NCBI GenBank assembly: GCA_942492225.1
Contig: CALODS010000034.1
Span: 1-64,000, forward strand
DNA length: 64,000 bases
Origin: JAFGTX01 sp942492225
GTDB lineage: Bacteria > Bacillota > Clostridia > Peptostreptococcales > Acidaminobacteraceae
Reading direction: 5' to 3'
The first letter of the stretch is position 1, and the number at the start of each line of letters is the position of its first letter. This document shows positions 35,328-43,714 of the stretch, piece by piece. A model generated the notes under the pieces. The model was given only the letters and a program-made list of their open reading frames with translations. It had not been told where the DNA came from and ran no database searches. A program made the position numbers and the translations under genes.

Positions 35328-35900
35328 ATGACTATTAGGAGGCGGCAAGTGAGAGATATAGATGATTTGAAGAAAATTGCAATATTATTTGATGCAGATA
35401 ATGCACAAATGAACAAATTGAAATATGTACTGGAAGAGATTTCAACACATGGACATATCATAACTAAAAGAGCATATGGTGATTGGTCTCATAATTCCTT
35501 AAAAAATTGGAAAAATACACTAAACGAATTAGCAATTCATCCAATACAACAGTTTGCTTATACATCAGGAAAAAATTCTACAGATTCAGCAATGATTATC
35601 GATGCTATGGATCTTTTATATACACAAAAGTATGATGCGTTCGCATTGGTTTCTAGTGATAGCGATTTTACAAAACTGGCGACACGTCTTAGAGAATCCG
35701 AGATGTTTCTGTTTGGTGTTGGTGAGCGTAAAACACCTCTTGCTTTTAGAAATGCCTGTGACGATTTTGTCTTAACGGAAAATTTAGGCATGAGTATAAA
35801 ATCAACTAAGAATATTAAAAAAGCGACTAAATCTATTTCAGAAGAAGAGGTAGATGATGGCTTGGAAGAAGTTATAATGCTCTTAGAAAAATCATATTAA
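35328..35900 (+). CDS. NYN (PIN-like) domain protein, cut by an in-frame TAA
   Basis: 190 residues. The NYN nuclease domain occupies residues 15-150: L-F-D-A-D-N (Asp22, Asp24), S-T-D-S-A-M-I-I-D (Asp86) and S-S-D-S-D-F (Asp111, Asp113) are the metal-binding acids. A charged linker follows. The TAA at 35898-35900 is in phase with a C-terminal OST-HTH domain (35901-36107), so the intact protein was probably about 259 residues. Predicted RNA-directed nuclease; no clear partner genes. A GAGGATATA site precedes the ATG. Confidence 0.8.
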   Translation: MTIRRRQVRDIDDLKKIAILFDADNAQMNKLKYVLEEISTHGHIITKRAYGDWSHNSLKNWKNTLNELAIHPIQQFAYTSGKNSTDSAMIIDAMDLLYTQKYDAFALVSSDSDFTKLATRLRESEMFLFGVGERKTPLAFRNACDDFVLTENLGMSIKSTKNIKKATKSISEEEVDDGLEEVIMLLEKSY

Positions 35901-36107
35901 AAGTATGAAGATGAAACAGGTTGGGTGAATGTTAGTTCGGCAGGTACATTTATCAAAAGAGTTAAGCCAGACTTTGATGTTAGAAGCTTTGGTGAACACA
36001 AGTTGCCAGATCTTATTAAACGCTTAGATGATATTTTTGAAATGACAAAATATAAAGGAAAAGGAACCGTTAATATTATTGCATTCAGACCTAAAGTGAA
36101 AAGTTAA
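35901..36107 (+). pseudogene. OST-HTH (LOTUS) domain, in-frame continuation of the NYN gene
   Basis: Directly after the TAA the same frame continues K-Y-E-D-E-T-G-W-V-N-V-S-S-A-G-T-F-I-K-R, then D-F-D-V-R-S-F-G-E-H-K-L-P-D-L-I. This is a full LOTUS winged helix ending at 36107. A GTG at 35925 could start it, but there is no ribosome site. A single A-to-T change in a Lys codon (AAA to TAA) would explain the break. Confidence 0.7.
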
Positions 36108-36118
36108 TTCATTCAAAA

Positions 36119-36146
36119 TAAGCATTCCTATGGGGGTGCTTGTTTA
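36119..36146 (+). terminator. Intrinsic terminator after the NYN/OST-HTH gene
   Basis: A stem AAGCATTCC / GGGGGTGCTT (two G-T pairs, 3-4 base loop TAT) is followed by GTTTAACTTT. It lies about 12 bases after the OST-HTH stop, which supports the idea that the HTH part belongs to the same transcript. Confidence 0.65.
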
Positions 36147-36221
36147 ACTTTATAGAAGGGTGTTGAAAATATTATAATTGAATAAAGTTTTATAGTTTTT
36201 TCTTCGTATATAACCCTGTAA

Positions 36222-36338
36222 ATGGTAAAATCAATTGTTGAAGTAAATACGAAAGTATCTAAGGGTCAGCAATTTGAGGAAGTCGGTTATTTGTTTGATA
36301 ATTTAGTTGCATTAGAAACCGCAACGCGTGTAATGTAA
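36222..36338 (+). CDS. Possible 38-residue ORF or gene remnant
   Basis: ATG at 36222 opens M-V-K-S-I-V-E-V-N-T-K-V-S-K-G and ends L-E-T-A-T-R-V-M at TAA 36338, just before the ribosome site of the next gene. Codon use is normal for this half but no ribosome site is visible and no domain is known. It may be the end of a decayed gene. Confidence 0.25.
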   Translation: MVKSIVEVNTKVSKGQQFEEVGYLFDNLVALETATRVM

Positions 36339-36351
36339 AGGAGGCGAAGCG

Positions 36352-36624
36352 ATGAATAAATGTCCAAATTGTGGTGAAGAGACAATCAGTAATTTTAGTA
36401 AATTCATGCTAGGACCTGGACGTACAATTGAGTGTAAGAATTGTCATGAAGAAATATCAGTTTCATGGTGGACGATGGTGTTACTTTTAGTCGTTTTGAT
36501 GGTGATGTTTTCTATAGATGATAGGATAAGTATGGCGAGTTATACAGTTATATCCCTTGGACTTATCGTCGCATATCTCTTGATACACAAATATTTTATT
36601 AAACTTGTTGTAAAAAAAGATTAA
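36352..36624 (+). CDS. Small membrane protein with N-terminal zinc ribbon
   Basis: 90 residues. A zinc ribbon C-P-N-C-G (4-8) and C-K-N-C-H (28-32) is followed by two membrane helices (about 40-55 and 62-80). GGAGGCGAAGCG lies before the ATG. Proteins of this type are common and uncharacterised in Clostridia; a membrane-bound nucleic-acid or metal-sensing role would be guesswork. Confidence 0.7.
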   Translation: MNKCPNCGEETISNFSKFMLGPGRTIECKNCHEEISVSWWTMVLLLVVLMVMFSIDDRISMASYTVISLGLIVAYLLIHKYFIKLVVKKD

Positions 36625-36681
36625 TGATTAATTTGTAAGTGCATGTTGTCTATACTGAAAAAAATATACGGGGGACTAAAA

Positions 36682-36990
36682 ATGATTAACGGAATATTTC
36701 AATTGGTACCAATAATAATACTGGCATTTATAAGTGCATATGTTGCTTATAAATTTGATGTGAAACATTCATTTGTTCATAAAATTAATGATAAGTTTGG
36801 TTTTAATGAAAACCAAAGTATGGTATTTTTTATTGTTGTGATGATAGTTCTTATGGTGATAGTGCCATATGTCTTAGTTGTATTAATGAAATTGTCACGA
36901 AATACTGCCTATATTATTGTAAGTATTATTGTGGGCATATGTTGCTATTCTGCACTTGATTACAAAGAAATATTAAAAAGATCCAAATAA
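36682..36990 (+). CDS. Three-helix membrane protein, unknown function
   Basis: 102 residues from ATG 36682, which has ACGGGGGAC 8 bases upstream; an earlier ATG at 36643 lacks a ribosome site. Membrane helices lie at about 3-20, 46-68 and 74-92, with a short charged loop between the first two and a basic C-terminus K-R-S-K. No family recognised. Confidence 0.65.
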   Translation: MINGIFQLVPIIILAFISAYVAYKFDVKHSFVHKINDKFGFNENQSMVFFIVVMIVLMVIVPYVLVVLMKLSRNTAYIIVSIIVGICCYSALDYKEILKRSK

Positions 36991-37016
36991 ACTACTAATC
37001 AATAATTGGAGGCTAT

Positions 37017-37454
37017 ATGAAGATTAAACTGTTAACGGAAGAATCGTTAAAAGAGTGTTCAGCAATGTATATATAAACATTCAACGAAGCGCCTTGGAAT
37101 GATAAATGGGATGAGCTATCCGCCTATAAGCGTTTACATGATATTTATTCAACCCCTGGATTTGTAGGCCTGATTGCTATAATAGAAGGGGAACTTCAGG
37201 CGGCGGTATTCGGTAATATAGAATCGTGGTTTGAAGGCAGTATGTATAATTTAAAAGAAATGTTTGTCCGGAAAAATCACAAAGGAATGGGGATTGGGAG
37301 TCGACTGATGGCCGATCTTGAACGTGAACTGATTAAACAAGGAACTACTTCAATGACCTTGTTTACAAGTCATGGTGATCTGACAGAAAAATTTTATAAG
37401 AAAAATGGATTTGTTACAGACGATGAAATGATTATGATGGGCAAATTATTATAA
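37017..37454 (+). pseudogene. GNAT acetyltransferase interrupted by an in-frame TAA
   Basis: From ATG 37017 (GGAGGC 7 bases ahead) the frame reads M-K-I-K-L-L-T-E-E-S-L-K and C-S-A-M-Y-I, then TAA at 37074-37076. It continues in phase with T-F-N-E-A-P-W-N-D-K-W, the normal N-terminal pattern of a GNAT subfamily (Y-x-E-T-F-N-x-x-P-W). The acetyl-CoA motif V-R-K-N-H-K-G-M-G-I-G-S-R-L-M and the C-terminal K-F-Y-K-K-N-G-F are intact. An internal ATG at 37242 would give only the last 70 residues. The TAA most likely replaces a Glu or Gln codon. Confidence 0.75.
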
Positions 37455-37475
37455 ATTATATGATACGTTTACGCA

Positions 37476-37509
37476 AAAAGAGAAGTGCTAAATTAAGTAC
37501 TTCTCTTTT
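37476..37509. terminator. Bidirectional terminator between convergent genes
   Basis: AAAAGAGAAGT (37476-37486) pairs perfectly with ACTTCTCTTTT (37499-37509) around a 12-base loop. A-run and T-run flanks allow it to work in both directions, for the GNAT gene and the dus gene, whose stop lies inside the hairpin. Confidence 0.8.
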
Positions 37510-38443
37510 CATATGCATTTAACATGTCGTATACAATTCTTAGATAATCGTTGCTATCTTGACAGCGCTTAATTTGTTCGAAATAAACGCCATCATCTTC
37601 AAAAACATAAGACATATAGCTCCAAAACTCTTTCATTTTTCCGCAAAGAACAGAGTCTTTCTTGAACTTATGATTAAAAAAAGTAAATAAAGTGTCATGG
37701 AACAACATGACATTTTCTCTTATTTCCTTATCTGAGAAGTGTTGTCCTTTTATTTTCGCTGCCAAAAGTGGATCGCTCAATAAGCCTCTTCCTATCATGT
37801 AGTTTTTAATCGATGGAAAACGCTTGTTAACGCGATTGTAATCATCGACCGTGAATATATCGCCGTTGTATGTCACATCATGTTTGCAAAGCTTATATAG
37901 GGTTTCGAAAGCATCTAAATCTACAGTGCCCTCATATTTTTGACTTGCAGTACGCCCATGAATCATCACACTTTTGATAGGATAGTCATTGAGCAATTTA
38001 ACCACTTCAATCCCTTCGTTAAGAGATGACATCCCAAGACGCATTTTTACTGTTAAGTCATAAGGCATATCGCGACAAACTTCATCGAGAAGTTTCTTAA
38101 TTAAATCAGGGTGAGGCAAAATGCCAGAACCACGAATTTTTCTTGTCACCATAGAAAAGGGACAACCAATATTCCAGTTGATTTCACTGTAACCCATATC
38201 AACTATGGTCTTTGCAAAGTCATTAAAGTCACTGCCATTATTACTGAGTAGTTGAGGAATTACTGTTGATAAATCATTATTGTCTGGGTATATATCTTTA
38301 AATAAAAGTATACTGTATTTTTGACGATCAGTTGTAGTAATAAAGGGGGCGTAATATTTATCGACGCCGCTAAAAAGTTCAGCGTGGATAGTTCTATAGT
38401 AATCCATTGTCATGCTTTGAATGGGTGCTAAAAATATATTCAT
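37493..38443 (-). CDS. tRNA-dihydrouridine synthase family protein
   Basis: 316 residues. Dus enzymes reduce uridine in tRNA with FMN and NADPH. Here the N-terminal A-P-I-Q-S-M-T, the E-I-N-W-N-I-G-C-P-F loop with the catalytic Cys (about 94), the V-K-M-R-L-G strand and the I-H-G-R-T loop are all visible. So are the FMN phosphate site N-G-D-I-F and M-I-G-R-G-L-L. It is somewhat shorter and more divergent than DusB and belongs to the small Dus-like group of Bacillota. It is the only minus-strand gene between 30 and 54 kb. Confidence 0.88.
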   Translation of the reverse strand: MNIFLAPIQSMTMDYYRTIHAELFSGVDKYYAPFITTTDRQKYSILLFKDIYPDNNDLSTVIPQLLSNNGSDFNDFAKTIVDMGYSEINWNIGCPFSMVTRKIRGSGILPHPDLIKKLLDEVCRDMPYDLTVKMRLGMSSLNEGIEVVKLLNDYPIKSVMIHGRTASQKYEGTVDLDAFETLYKLCKHDVTYNGDIFTVDDYNRVNKRFPSIKNYMIGRGLLSDPLLAAKIKGQHFSDKEIRENVMLFHDTLFTFFNHKFKKDSVLCGKMKEFWSYMSYVFEDDGVYFEQIKRCQDSNDYLRIVYDMLNAYEKRST

Positions 38444-38615
38444 ATAAACTCCAATCTAATTTCCGTTTATTATTTTAACACACTTCTCTTGTCTTATGAC
38501 CTAAAAAGATGAAATTAAAAACAAAATTATTTTATTAAAAACTGATAACAATTAACATGTAAATCGACCACAATATGGTAAAATGTAATTGTGAAATAGA
38601 TAATGAGGTGATGAT

Positions 38616-39005
38616 ATGTGTTTTTTTATTGAATTACATAAATTACAACCGAGTCAACTGTATATCAACAGAGGGAAATTAGAACACATAAGAATGTGGC
38701 TAGATGCAGAATTACATAATTATGAAAGTATTCCTATTAAGGAATTCAACGGAGAATTAGTTTTCATGGATGGGCATACCAGAGCTCTTGTTCTCTATGA
38801 AAAAAATGCTACAAAGGTTAAGGTTCATTGGGATCAGTCACCTCATGATGATAAGTTGTATATGGAATGTATGAGGTGGTGTAAACTAGAAGAAATAACG
38901 CATATTTCTGATTTGAGATCTAGAATACTTGAGTCAAATAGATATAATGAATTATGGGTCAAGAAGTGCCATTCTTTTCAACAAAAATTGAATTTAGAAA
39001 AGTGA
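38616..39005 (+). CDS. ParB/sulfiredoxin-fold-like hypothetical protein
   Basis: 129 residues. The order I-E-L-H-K-L-Q-P-S-Q-L-Y-I near the start, then I-P-I-K-E-F-N-G and F-M-D-G-H-T-R-A-L near 45-57, resembles the ParB N-terminal nuclease-like fold, where G-H-x-R is conserved. The rest (W-C-K-L-E-E and I-S-D-L-R-S-R-I) is family-specific. Related stand-alone proteins in Clostridia are uncharacterised. It is divergent from dus with a 170-base gap. Confidence 0.6.
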   Translation: MCFFIELHKLQPSQLYINRGKLEHIRMWLDAELHNYESIPIKEFNGELVFMDGHTRALVLYEKNATKVKVHWDQSPHDDKLYMECMRWCKLEEITHISDLRSRILESNRYNELWVKKCHSFQQKLNLEK

Positions 39006-39072
39006 TGACTTAATTGTATACTAGCGATTGTTAGCATTATTTTAGGGTACATAATGACAAAGGAACAATTAA

Positions 39073-39216
39073 ATGACTAATCAAATGCTTAATAGACTAC
39101 AAAAGTTGAAATTAGATTGGCGTCGTGTACATTACCAGGCAAAGGTAATGCGATTATTTAATGTTTCGAGAAAATCTCGAAACATTTTTTTGTATGAGAG
39201 TGAGGAGGTAAAATAA
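39073..39216 (+). CDS. Possible 47-residue basic ORF containing a hairpin
   Basis: ATG 39073 with AAAGGAAC ahead opens a Lys/Arg-rich frame (L-Q-K-L-K-L-D-W-R-R-V) that ends TAATG on the next gene's start. Its second half runs through a perfect hairpin (39163-39183), so it may be chance overlapping a terminator and the next ribosome site. Confidence 0.25.
   Translation: MTNQMLNRLQKLKLDWRRVHYQAKVMRLFNVSRKSRNIFLYESEEVK
39163..39191 (+). terminator. Intrinsic terminator hairpin
   Basis: GTTTCGAGA (39163-39171), loop AAA, TCTCGAAAC (39175-39183), then ATTTTTTTG. A perfect 9-bp stem with a T-run, upstream of the membrane protein gene; it would end transcription from 38616. Confidence 0.8.
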
Positions 39217-39923
39217 TGAAAGAAAAACTTACGATGAGTAATTATTTGACATACTTAGTAACAGGATACATTTGGATTGCAACTTTTTTGCTATTAATAA
39301 ATCTTATTCAACAATTTGGATTGGATTTTTATGGATTTTTTAATGAGACAACTGTATTGATATCTCCATCATTTTCATATGCGCTTGTATCAATTCCATT
39401 TGCTTTTGTTGTTGGTGTTGCATTTAAACCCTTTGCTGAAGGATTGAACAATAGAATGGGGCGTTTGTTATTAGGTACCGAGAAAGATATACGTGTTGAT
39501 AATGAATTAAGGGTGAAAATTACTGAAAAGGCTGTTAAATACAGTGCTCATAGAGATTATTATGAGTTGTTAGAATATCAACTTGATGACTTGTTGAGCG
39601 TCTTTGGTATAAGAAATAGTTGGTCAAAACATTATTATTTAGCGGAATTAATGAAACATGTGTATTTGTCAGGCGTATTTTTTAGTATACTGGTAATGAT
39701 AAATTTGATAATGATTCAAAATATTTACTTATTTACTGTAACAATGTTATCTTCAATATTTTTCTTGTATGCTTGTCGGTTAAGTTATATTGCTAATATG
39801 AAAAATTATATTACAGAAGTACAAATGAGTTTTATGTTTTTTCATTGTATTCATGAGTCAGACACTACAAAGAATGATATTAAGGAGCGTTTGTATGGAA
39901 ACAGTACGGATGGCGTTGCGTAA
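39216..39923 (+). CDS. Four-helix membrane protein, unknown function
   Basis: 235 residues. Membrane helices lie near 12-30, 50-70, 150-168 and 172-190; the central cytosolic part (75-145) is charged and helical. GAGGAGG precedes the ATG by 6 bases. The last codons overlap the start of the next small gene (ATG 39895), so the two are probably translated together. No family recognised. Confidence 0.65.
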   Translation: MKEKLTMSNYLTYLVTGYIWIATFLLLINLIQQFGLDFYGFFNETTVLISPSFSYALVSIPFAFVVGVAFKPFAEGLNNRMGRLLLGTEKDIRVDNELRVKITEKAVKYSAHRDYYELLEYQLDDLLSVFGIRNSWSKHYYLAELMKHVYLSGVFFSILVMINLIMIQNIYLFTVTMLSSIFFLYACRLSYIANMKNYITEVQMSFMFFHCIHESDTTKNDIKERLYGNSTDGVA

Positions 39924-40122
39924 AATTTTACATGATGCATAAACATTAAAAGTATTGGATGTTGAAACTGATCGTGGTGATTTGAGACGGAAAATTTTGG
40001 TACTTGATGATATAATAGAAAGAGAAACCTTTCAAATAGAAATAGAAGAAAAAATTTCACTTATCAATGAAGTTGGTTTTGAACTTGCAACGGAAGTTCT
40101 TATGATAATCAAAAGAAAATGA
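39895..40122 (+). pseudogene. Small helical protein interrupted by an in-frame TAA
   Basis: ATG 39895 follows AAGGAG inside the upstream gene. The frame reads M-E-T-V-R-M-A-L-R-K-I-L-H-D-A, then TAA (39940-39942), then in phase T-L-K-V-L-D-V-E-T-D-R-G-D-L-R-R-K and I-E-I-E-E-K-I-S-L-I-N-E-V-G-F to TGA 40122. The 75-codon whole looks like a coherent soluble helical protein, coupled to the membrane protein before it. The stop may stand for Gln (CAA). Confidence 0.5.
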
Positions 40123-40142
40123 AAAAGGAGAGGTGTGCATTA

Positions 40143-40592
40143 ATGGAACTATTACATATTACACCAAAAAATTATAATTCAGCAAAAGAAATATCAGTAA
40201 AATCAGATCAACAGGTGTTTGTTGCTTCAATAAAAGATACGCTTGCGGATGCTTACGTCTATAAAGCATCGGAATTTCGTCTGGTAAAAGCCGAAGACAA
40301 TTTTATCGGCTACGTTCTTGTTTGTCCATTTAATCAGAATGGAGAAAAATTAGTAAACATAGTGCGCCTTGCCATTGATCATAATCATCAAGGTAAAGGT
40401 CATGGTAGACAATTGTTGAGAGAAACAATTCACTGGATTCAAACGTATTATAATCAAATATCACGAGTAAAAATTTCTACATTACCTGATAACGAAGTTG
40501 CCTTAAATTTATATAAAAGTGAAGGCTTCGTTGAACAAGGATTAGAAGATAAGGAAATGACTCTATACTATGAGTTGAAACCTTTGCGATAA
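40143..40592 (+). CDS. GNAT-family N-acetyltransferase
   Basis: 149 residues from ATG 40143 (AAAGGAGAGGTG ahead; an upstream ATG at 40119 overlaps the previous stop). The acetyl-CoA loop D-H-N-H-Q-G-K-G-H-G-R-Q-L-L and the C-terminal A-L-N-L-Y-K-S-E-G-F motif are complete. This is the spermidine/aminoglycoside-acetyltransferase-like layout; the substrate is unknown. Confidence 0.85.
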   Translation: MELLHITPKNYNSAKEISVKSDQQVFVASIKDTLADAYVYKASEFRLVKAEDNFIGYVLVCPFNQNGEKLVNIVRLAIDHNHQGKGHGRQLLRETIHWIQTYYNQISRVKISTLPDNEVALNLYKSEGFVEQGLEDKEMTLYYELKPLR

Positions 40593-40619
40593 CATATAAC
40601 AAAGAGGGTATCTGACCTA

Positions 40620-41186
40620 ATGAAAAAAGTGAAAAAAGAATTAGTAGAGTGGTTAAAAGCCATTATTGTGGCATTCATAGTGGTAATGGTTGTAAATGTG
40701 TTTTATTCTCCAACAATGGTCTATAGTATCTCTATGTCTCCAACTTTAGTGGAAAAAGATTTTCTTGTACTGGATCGCGATGATACCTTTGAAAAAGGTG
40801 ATATTGTTTCATTTAGATCAGACTTACTACTAACAGATGTGGATCTTAAACGGTTAAATCCGCTGCAAAAAATATATGCTAAAAGTAATCCTGAAAAAAA
40901 TTTAATCAAACGTGTTATTGGCTTACCTGGTGATGCTGTTCTCGTTGATGAAGGAAAAGTTTTTGTTAATGGCAATTTGATAGAAGAAACTTATATCAGT
41001 TCTCTTACGACTGGTCATTACGAAATTAGCATGATTCCTGAAGGTTATTATTTTGTAATGGGAGATAATAGAAGTCATAGTACTGATAGTAGAGACGCAA
41101 TTGTTGGTTTGGTTAAAGAAGAAAACATTCTAGGAAAAGTTGTATTTAGAGCTCTTCCGCTTAATCGTATAGGAAGTGTAGAATAA
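40620..41186 (+). CDS. lepB: Signal peptidase I
   Basis: 188 residues, the short SipS-type form. One N-terminal membrane helix (13-28) is followed by the catalytic Ser38 in S-M-S-P-T and the general base Lys97 in L-I-K-R-V-I-G-L-P-G-D. The C-terminal box M-G-D-N-R-S-H-S-T-D-S-R is intact. It removes signal peptides at the outer face of the membrane. Gram-positive genomes often have several such genes, so this may not be the only one. It lies between a GNAT gene and a DUF5673-like gene on the same strand. Confidence 0.93.
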   Translation: MKKVKKELVEWLKAIIVAFIVVMVVNVFYSPTMVYSISMSPTLVEKDFLVLDRDDTFEKGDIVSFRSDLLLTDVDLKRLNPLQKIYAKSNPEKNLIKRVIGLPGDAVLVDEGKVFVNGNLIEETYISSLTTGHYEISMIPEGYYFVMGDNRSHSTDSRDAIVGLVKEENILGKVVFRALPLNRIGSVE

Positions 41187-41216
41187 GCGGTAGCAAAGGA
41201 TAAAAAAGGGGACTTT

Positions 41217-41693
41217 ATGGCAGGAATATTAGCAGTAACTTCATTTTTGTTATTATATCAATTATGGCAAACTTATAAATCTAATCGTCATTACAAAGCG
41301 GGTGGCATTGTAATGAGTATCCATAAACAACAATCGTTTTTAACCAAGGTAGTGGGTGCTATTGTTTTTTTATCAGTAACATTTACAATAGGCACTTATA
41401 ATGCTTTTGGTTCTATTGCGTTGGTAAATTTGCCATTGATAGCATACTTCATTTTAATGTTATATAATCAGATGCGTAAGATAGAGGTCTTAGAAAAAGG
41501 GTTGTTTTTGAACGGACGCTTTATCGAGTGGTCACATATAGAAAATGTTGAAGTTGTGGATAATAGCACTTTAAAACTTTATTTAACCGGAGAAAAATAT
41601 AAAATTTATGTTGTAGAAAAAATTGATAATATTGCAACATTACAAAAAATCGTACAACAGGAAGTAAAAAAAATAAGTAAGTTCAAAAGATAA
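41217..41693 (+). CDS. DUF5673-like membrane protein
   Basis: 158 residues. An N-terminal helix (2-18) and two more at 43-60 and 66-82 are followed by a soluble C-terminal domain: K-G-L-F-L-N-G-R-F-I-E-W-S-H-I-E-N-V, then L-K-L-Y-L. That domain resembles DUF5673, a PH-like fold. Function unknown. It has an AAAGGGGAC ribosome site. A related small protein is encoded at 55061. Confidence 0.65.
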   Translation: MAGILAVTSFLLLYQLWQTYKSNRHYKAGGIVMSIHKQQSFLTKVVGAIVFLSVTFTIGTYNAFGSIALVNLPLIAYFILMLYNQMRKIEVLEKGLFLNGRFIEWSHIENVEVVDNSTLKLYLTGEKYKIYVVEKIDNIATLQKIVQQEVKKISKFKR

Positions 41694-41721
41694 ATAGCCT
41701 ATATAGGAGAGTCGTTACATC

Positions 41722-42783
41722 ATGAAATTTGTTGATAAATGGATCGGATGGTTTACTAAAAATTATGGAGATCAGGATTACTTTTTAACAAAAAAGGCGG
41801 AATATTCGGTGACGTTAATACATTATCTATTCATTGCAGTATCCGTCAGTACATTTTTAGAAGTAAATTTAGTTGGAACATTATATTTATATTTACCGAT
41901 CACGATTGGCTTAGTTTTAGGGTTTGGTTTTATGCTTTGGTTAATAAGAATCAAACAACTTGAGTTATCAATTAATTTATTGATCATTGCTGGATTTATT
42001 AGATTCTTTATGATATATTCTTATCCAACACCGTTTCAGTTTTACGTTATGTGTTTACTCAATGTTGTTACTATTGCAGTAATACATGTTAAGCGATATC
42101 AATGCTATATCATCTATCTTGGTGTATTCCTAATGATGGCATATAAGGTTCCTCAAATGCATCGGTTGAGTATGACGGATGTTATTCATTGGCGTGCTTA
42201 TACTGAAACACTTTATGCTCTTGTTTTATTCGTTATATTCATTCTTATGACAGAATTTATTATAGAAATTGTTCATAATGAAATCCAAAAAAGTAATCAA
42301 CTTGTTCTGAATGCCAATACAGATCACTTGACAGGAATTTTAAATCGTCGCGCATTTTGGCACCTTCGAGACGAGGAAATTAGCGGTAAGTCTGAATATT
42401 CAGTTGTTTTAGTGGATATTGACCACTTCAAATTGGTGAATGATACATTAGGGCATTCCATTGGAGATGAAGTCCTTATAAAAATCGCACTACTTCTTCA
42501 AGAACAAACAAATACCTTTGGAGAATTATATCGATGGGGTGGAGAAGAATTTCTAATATATTTTCCTAGGATGGGAAGTGAAGATGCTTATAATAAAGCA
42601 GAAAGTATTAGAAGTGTAATTGAACAATCAAATCTTGTGGAAAACATGACAATTACGGCCAGTTTTGGTGTTGCAGAACAACTGGGTGATCAAAGCTTAG
42701 ATGTAGTTATATCAAAAGCTGACAAAGCCATGTATCAGTCTAAACAAATGGGCAGAAATCGCGTGTCGACAGTTGGATATTAG
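41722..42783 (+). CDS. Membrane-bound diguanylate cyclase
   Basis: 353 residues. Six membrane helices (about 30-190) precede a GGDEF-type domain: D-H-L-T-G-I-L-N-R-R at 205-215 and the active-site loop R-W-G-G-E-E-F (GGEEF at 273-277). The substrate Asp and Asn are in D-I-D-H-F-K-L-V-N-D. GGEEF is a fully competent variant; no R-x-x-D inhibition site is seen five residues before it. It makes c-di-GMP, in response to an unknown signal sensed by the membrane part. It is a monocistronic-looking gene. Confidence 0.9.
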   Translation: MKFVDKWIGWFTKNYGDQDYFLTKKAEYSVTLIHYLFIAVSVSTFLEVNLVGTLYLYLPITIGLVLGFGFMLWLIRIKQLELSINLLIIAGFIRFFMIYSYPTPFQFYVMCLLNVVTIAVIHVKRYQCYIIYLGVFLMMAYKVPQMHRLSMTDVIHWRAYTETLYALVLFVIFILMTEFIIEIVHNEIQKSNQLVLNANTDHLTGILNRRAFWHLRDEEISGKSEYSVVLVDIDHFKLVNDTLGHSIGDEVLIKIALLLQEQTNTFGELYRWGGEEFLIYFPRMGSEDAYNKAESIRSVIEQSNLVENMTITASFGVAEQLGDQSLDVVISKADKAMYQSKQMGRNRVSTVGY

Positions 42784-42960
42784 ACAAACTCAATAGATAA
42801 ATCGTATAAGAAAATAGAACCCTACCACATTTAATTGTTGCGGGGTTTCTTTGTTTTCATTTGCGACGTTTGAACTAAGATAATATAATATAATTAGATG
42901 TCTAAATGTTAGAATATATAATAACAGTTAACATTGGAGAAAAATGATAGGGGTGAAAAT

Positions 42961-43497
42961 ATGACGTTAAAGCAAACGATAATTTGGATAAACGGTGCAT
43001 TCGGAAGTGGTAAAACCACAATTGCCAACGAACTTGTTTCAAAATTTGAGTGTGGTTGTATGTATGATCCTGAAGAACTGGGTCAATTTATAAGTGCCAA
43101 TGTCTCGGATGGTATGCTATACGAAGATTTTCAAGAACATCAGTTATGGACAAAGTTAAATGCTGAAACATTACTTCACATGGGTCAATCCTTTGAAGGT
43201 GTAGTGATTGTGCCTATGACTTTAATTGATGAGAAGCGTGTTTCTCAAATTGTAACAACATTACAAGCAGGCGGAGTTAATGTTTTAATGTTTACATTGA
43301 AAGCTTCTAAAGAAACTTTAGAGCAACGTTTGCTTAAGCGTGGTGATGTCGCTGGTAGTTGGCCACATACGAAGATTGAGGCTTGTATTAACGCATTAAA
43401 TGAAAATAAAATGAGCCATCAAATAGAAACGGATGAAAAAACGGTTTCATCTATTTCATCAGAAATATATAATGAAATAATAGACTTAATAAAATAA
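42961..43497 (+). CDS. TmrB-like P-loop ATP-binding protein
   Basis: 178 residues from ATG 42961, chosen because AGGGGTG lies 7 bases ahead and the P-loop then falls at the usual place. I-I-W-I-N-G-A-F-G-S-G-K-T-T (6-19) is the TmrB-family start. D-P-E-E-L-G-Q-F and the lid region R-L-L-K-R-G-D are also as in TmrB and related nucleotide kinases. TmrB gives tunicamycin tolerance in Bacillus; many relatives have unknown targets. Three small genes follow tightly on the same strand. Confidence 0.75.
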   Translation: MTLKQTIIWINGAFGSGKTTIANELVSKFECGCMYDPEELGQFISANVSDGMLYEDFQEHQLWTKLNAETLLHMGQSFEGVVIVPMTLIDEKRVSQIVTTLQAGGVNVLMFTLKASKETLEQRLLKRGDVAGSWPHTKIEACINALNENKMSHQIETDEKTVSSISSEIYNEIIDLIK

Positions 43498-43507
43498 AGG
43501 AGATATT

Positions 43508-43714
43508 ATGGAAACACATTTTTGTACTTGTAGTGACACCGATTGTCCAAATCACCCAACAAATCATGACCTTGGGTGTGACTTATGCATAAAGAAATGT
43601 TTGAAGCATAAAGAGATTCCTTCATGTTTTTTCAAAGATATTAATACTGACACAAGTAACGTGAAAGATTATACTTACCAAGGTTTTTGTGATTTTTACA
43701 GGACGTCGAAATGA
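43508..43714 (+). CDS. Cysteine-rich DUF6485-like protein
   Basis: 68 residues with seven to eight cysteines: C-T-C near 6-8, D-C-P-N-H near 13, G-C-D-L-C-I-K-K-C near 23-31, P-S-C-F-F near 38 and F-C-D-F near 61. This spacing fits the small DUF6485 family of strict anaerobes. It may bind zinc or iron-sulfur; no experimental role known to me. It overlaps the next start by ATGA and follows the TmrB-like gene by 10 bases. Confidence 0.75.
   Translation: METHFCTCSDTDCPNHPTNHDLGCDLCIKKCLKHKEIPSCFFKDINTDTSNVKDYTYQGFCDFYRTSK

Noticed and set aside
35328..39942. Alternative genetic code with TAA read as an amino acid
   Set aside because: Most intact genes in this half end in TAA at sensible places, and the residues expected at the internal TAA codons are not the same, so reassignment does not fit.
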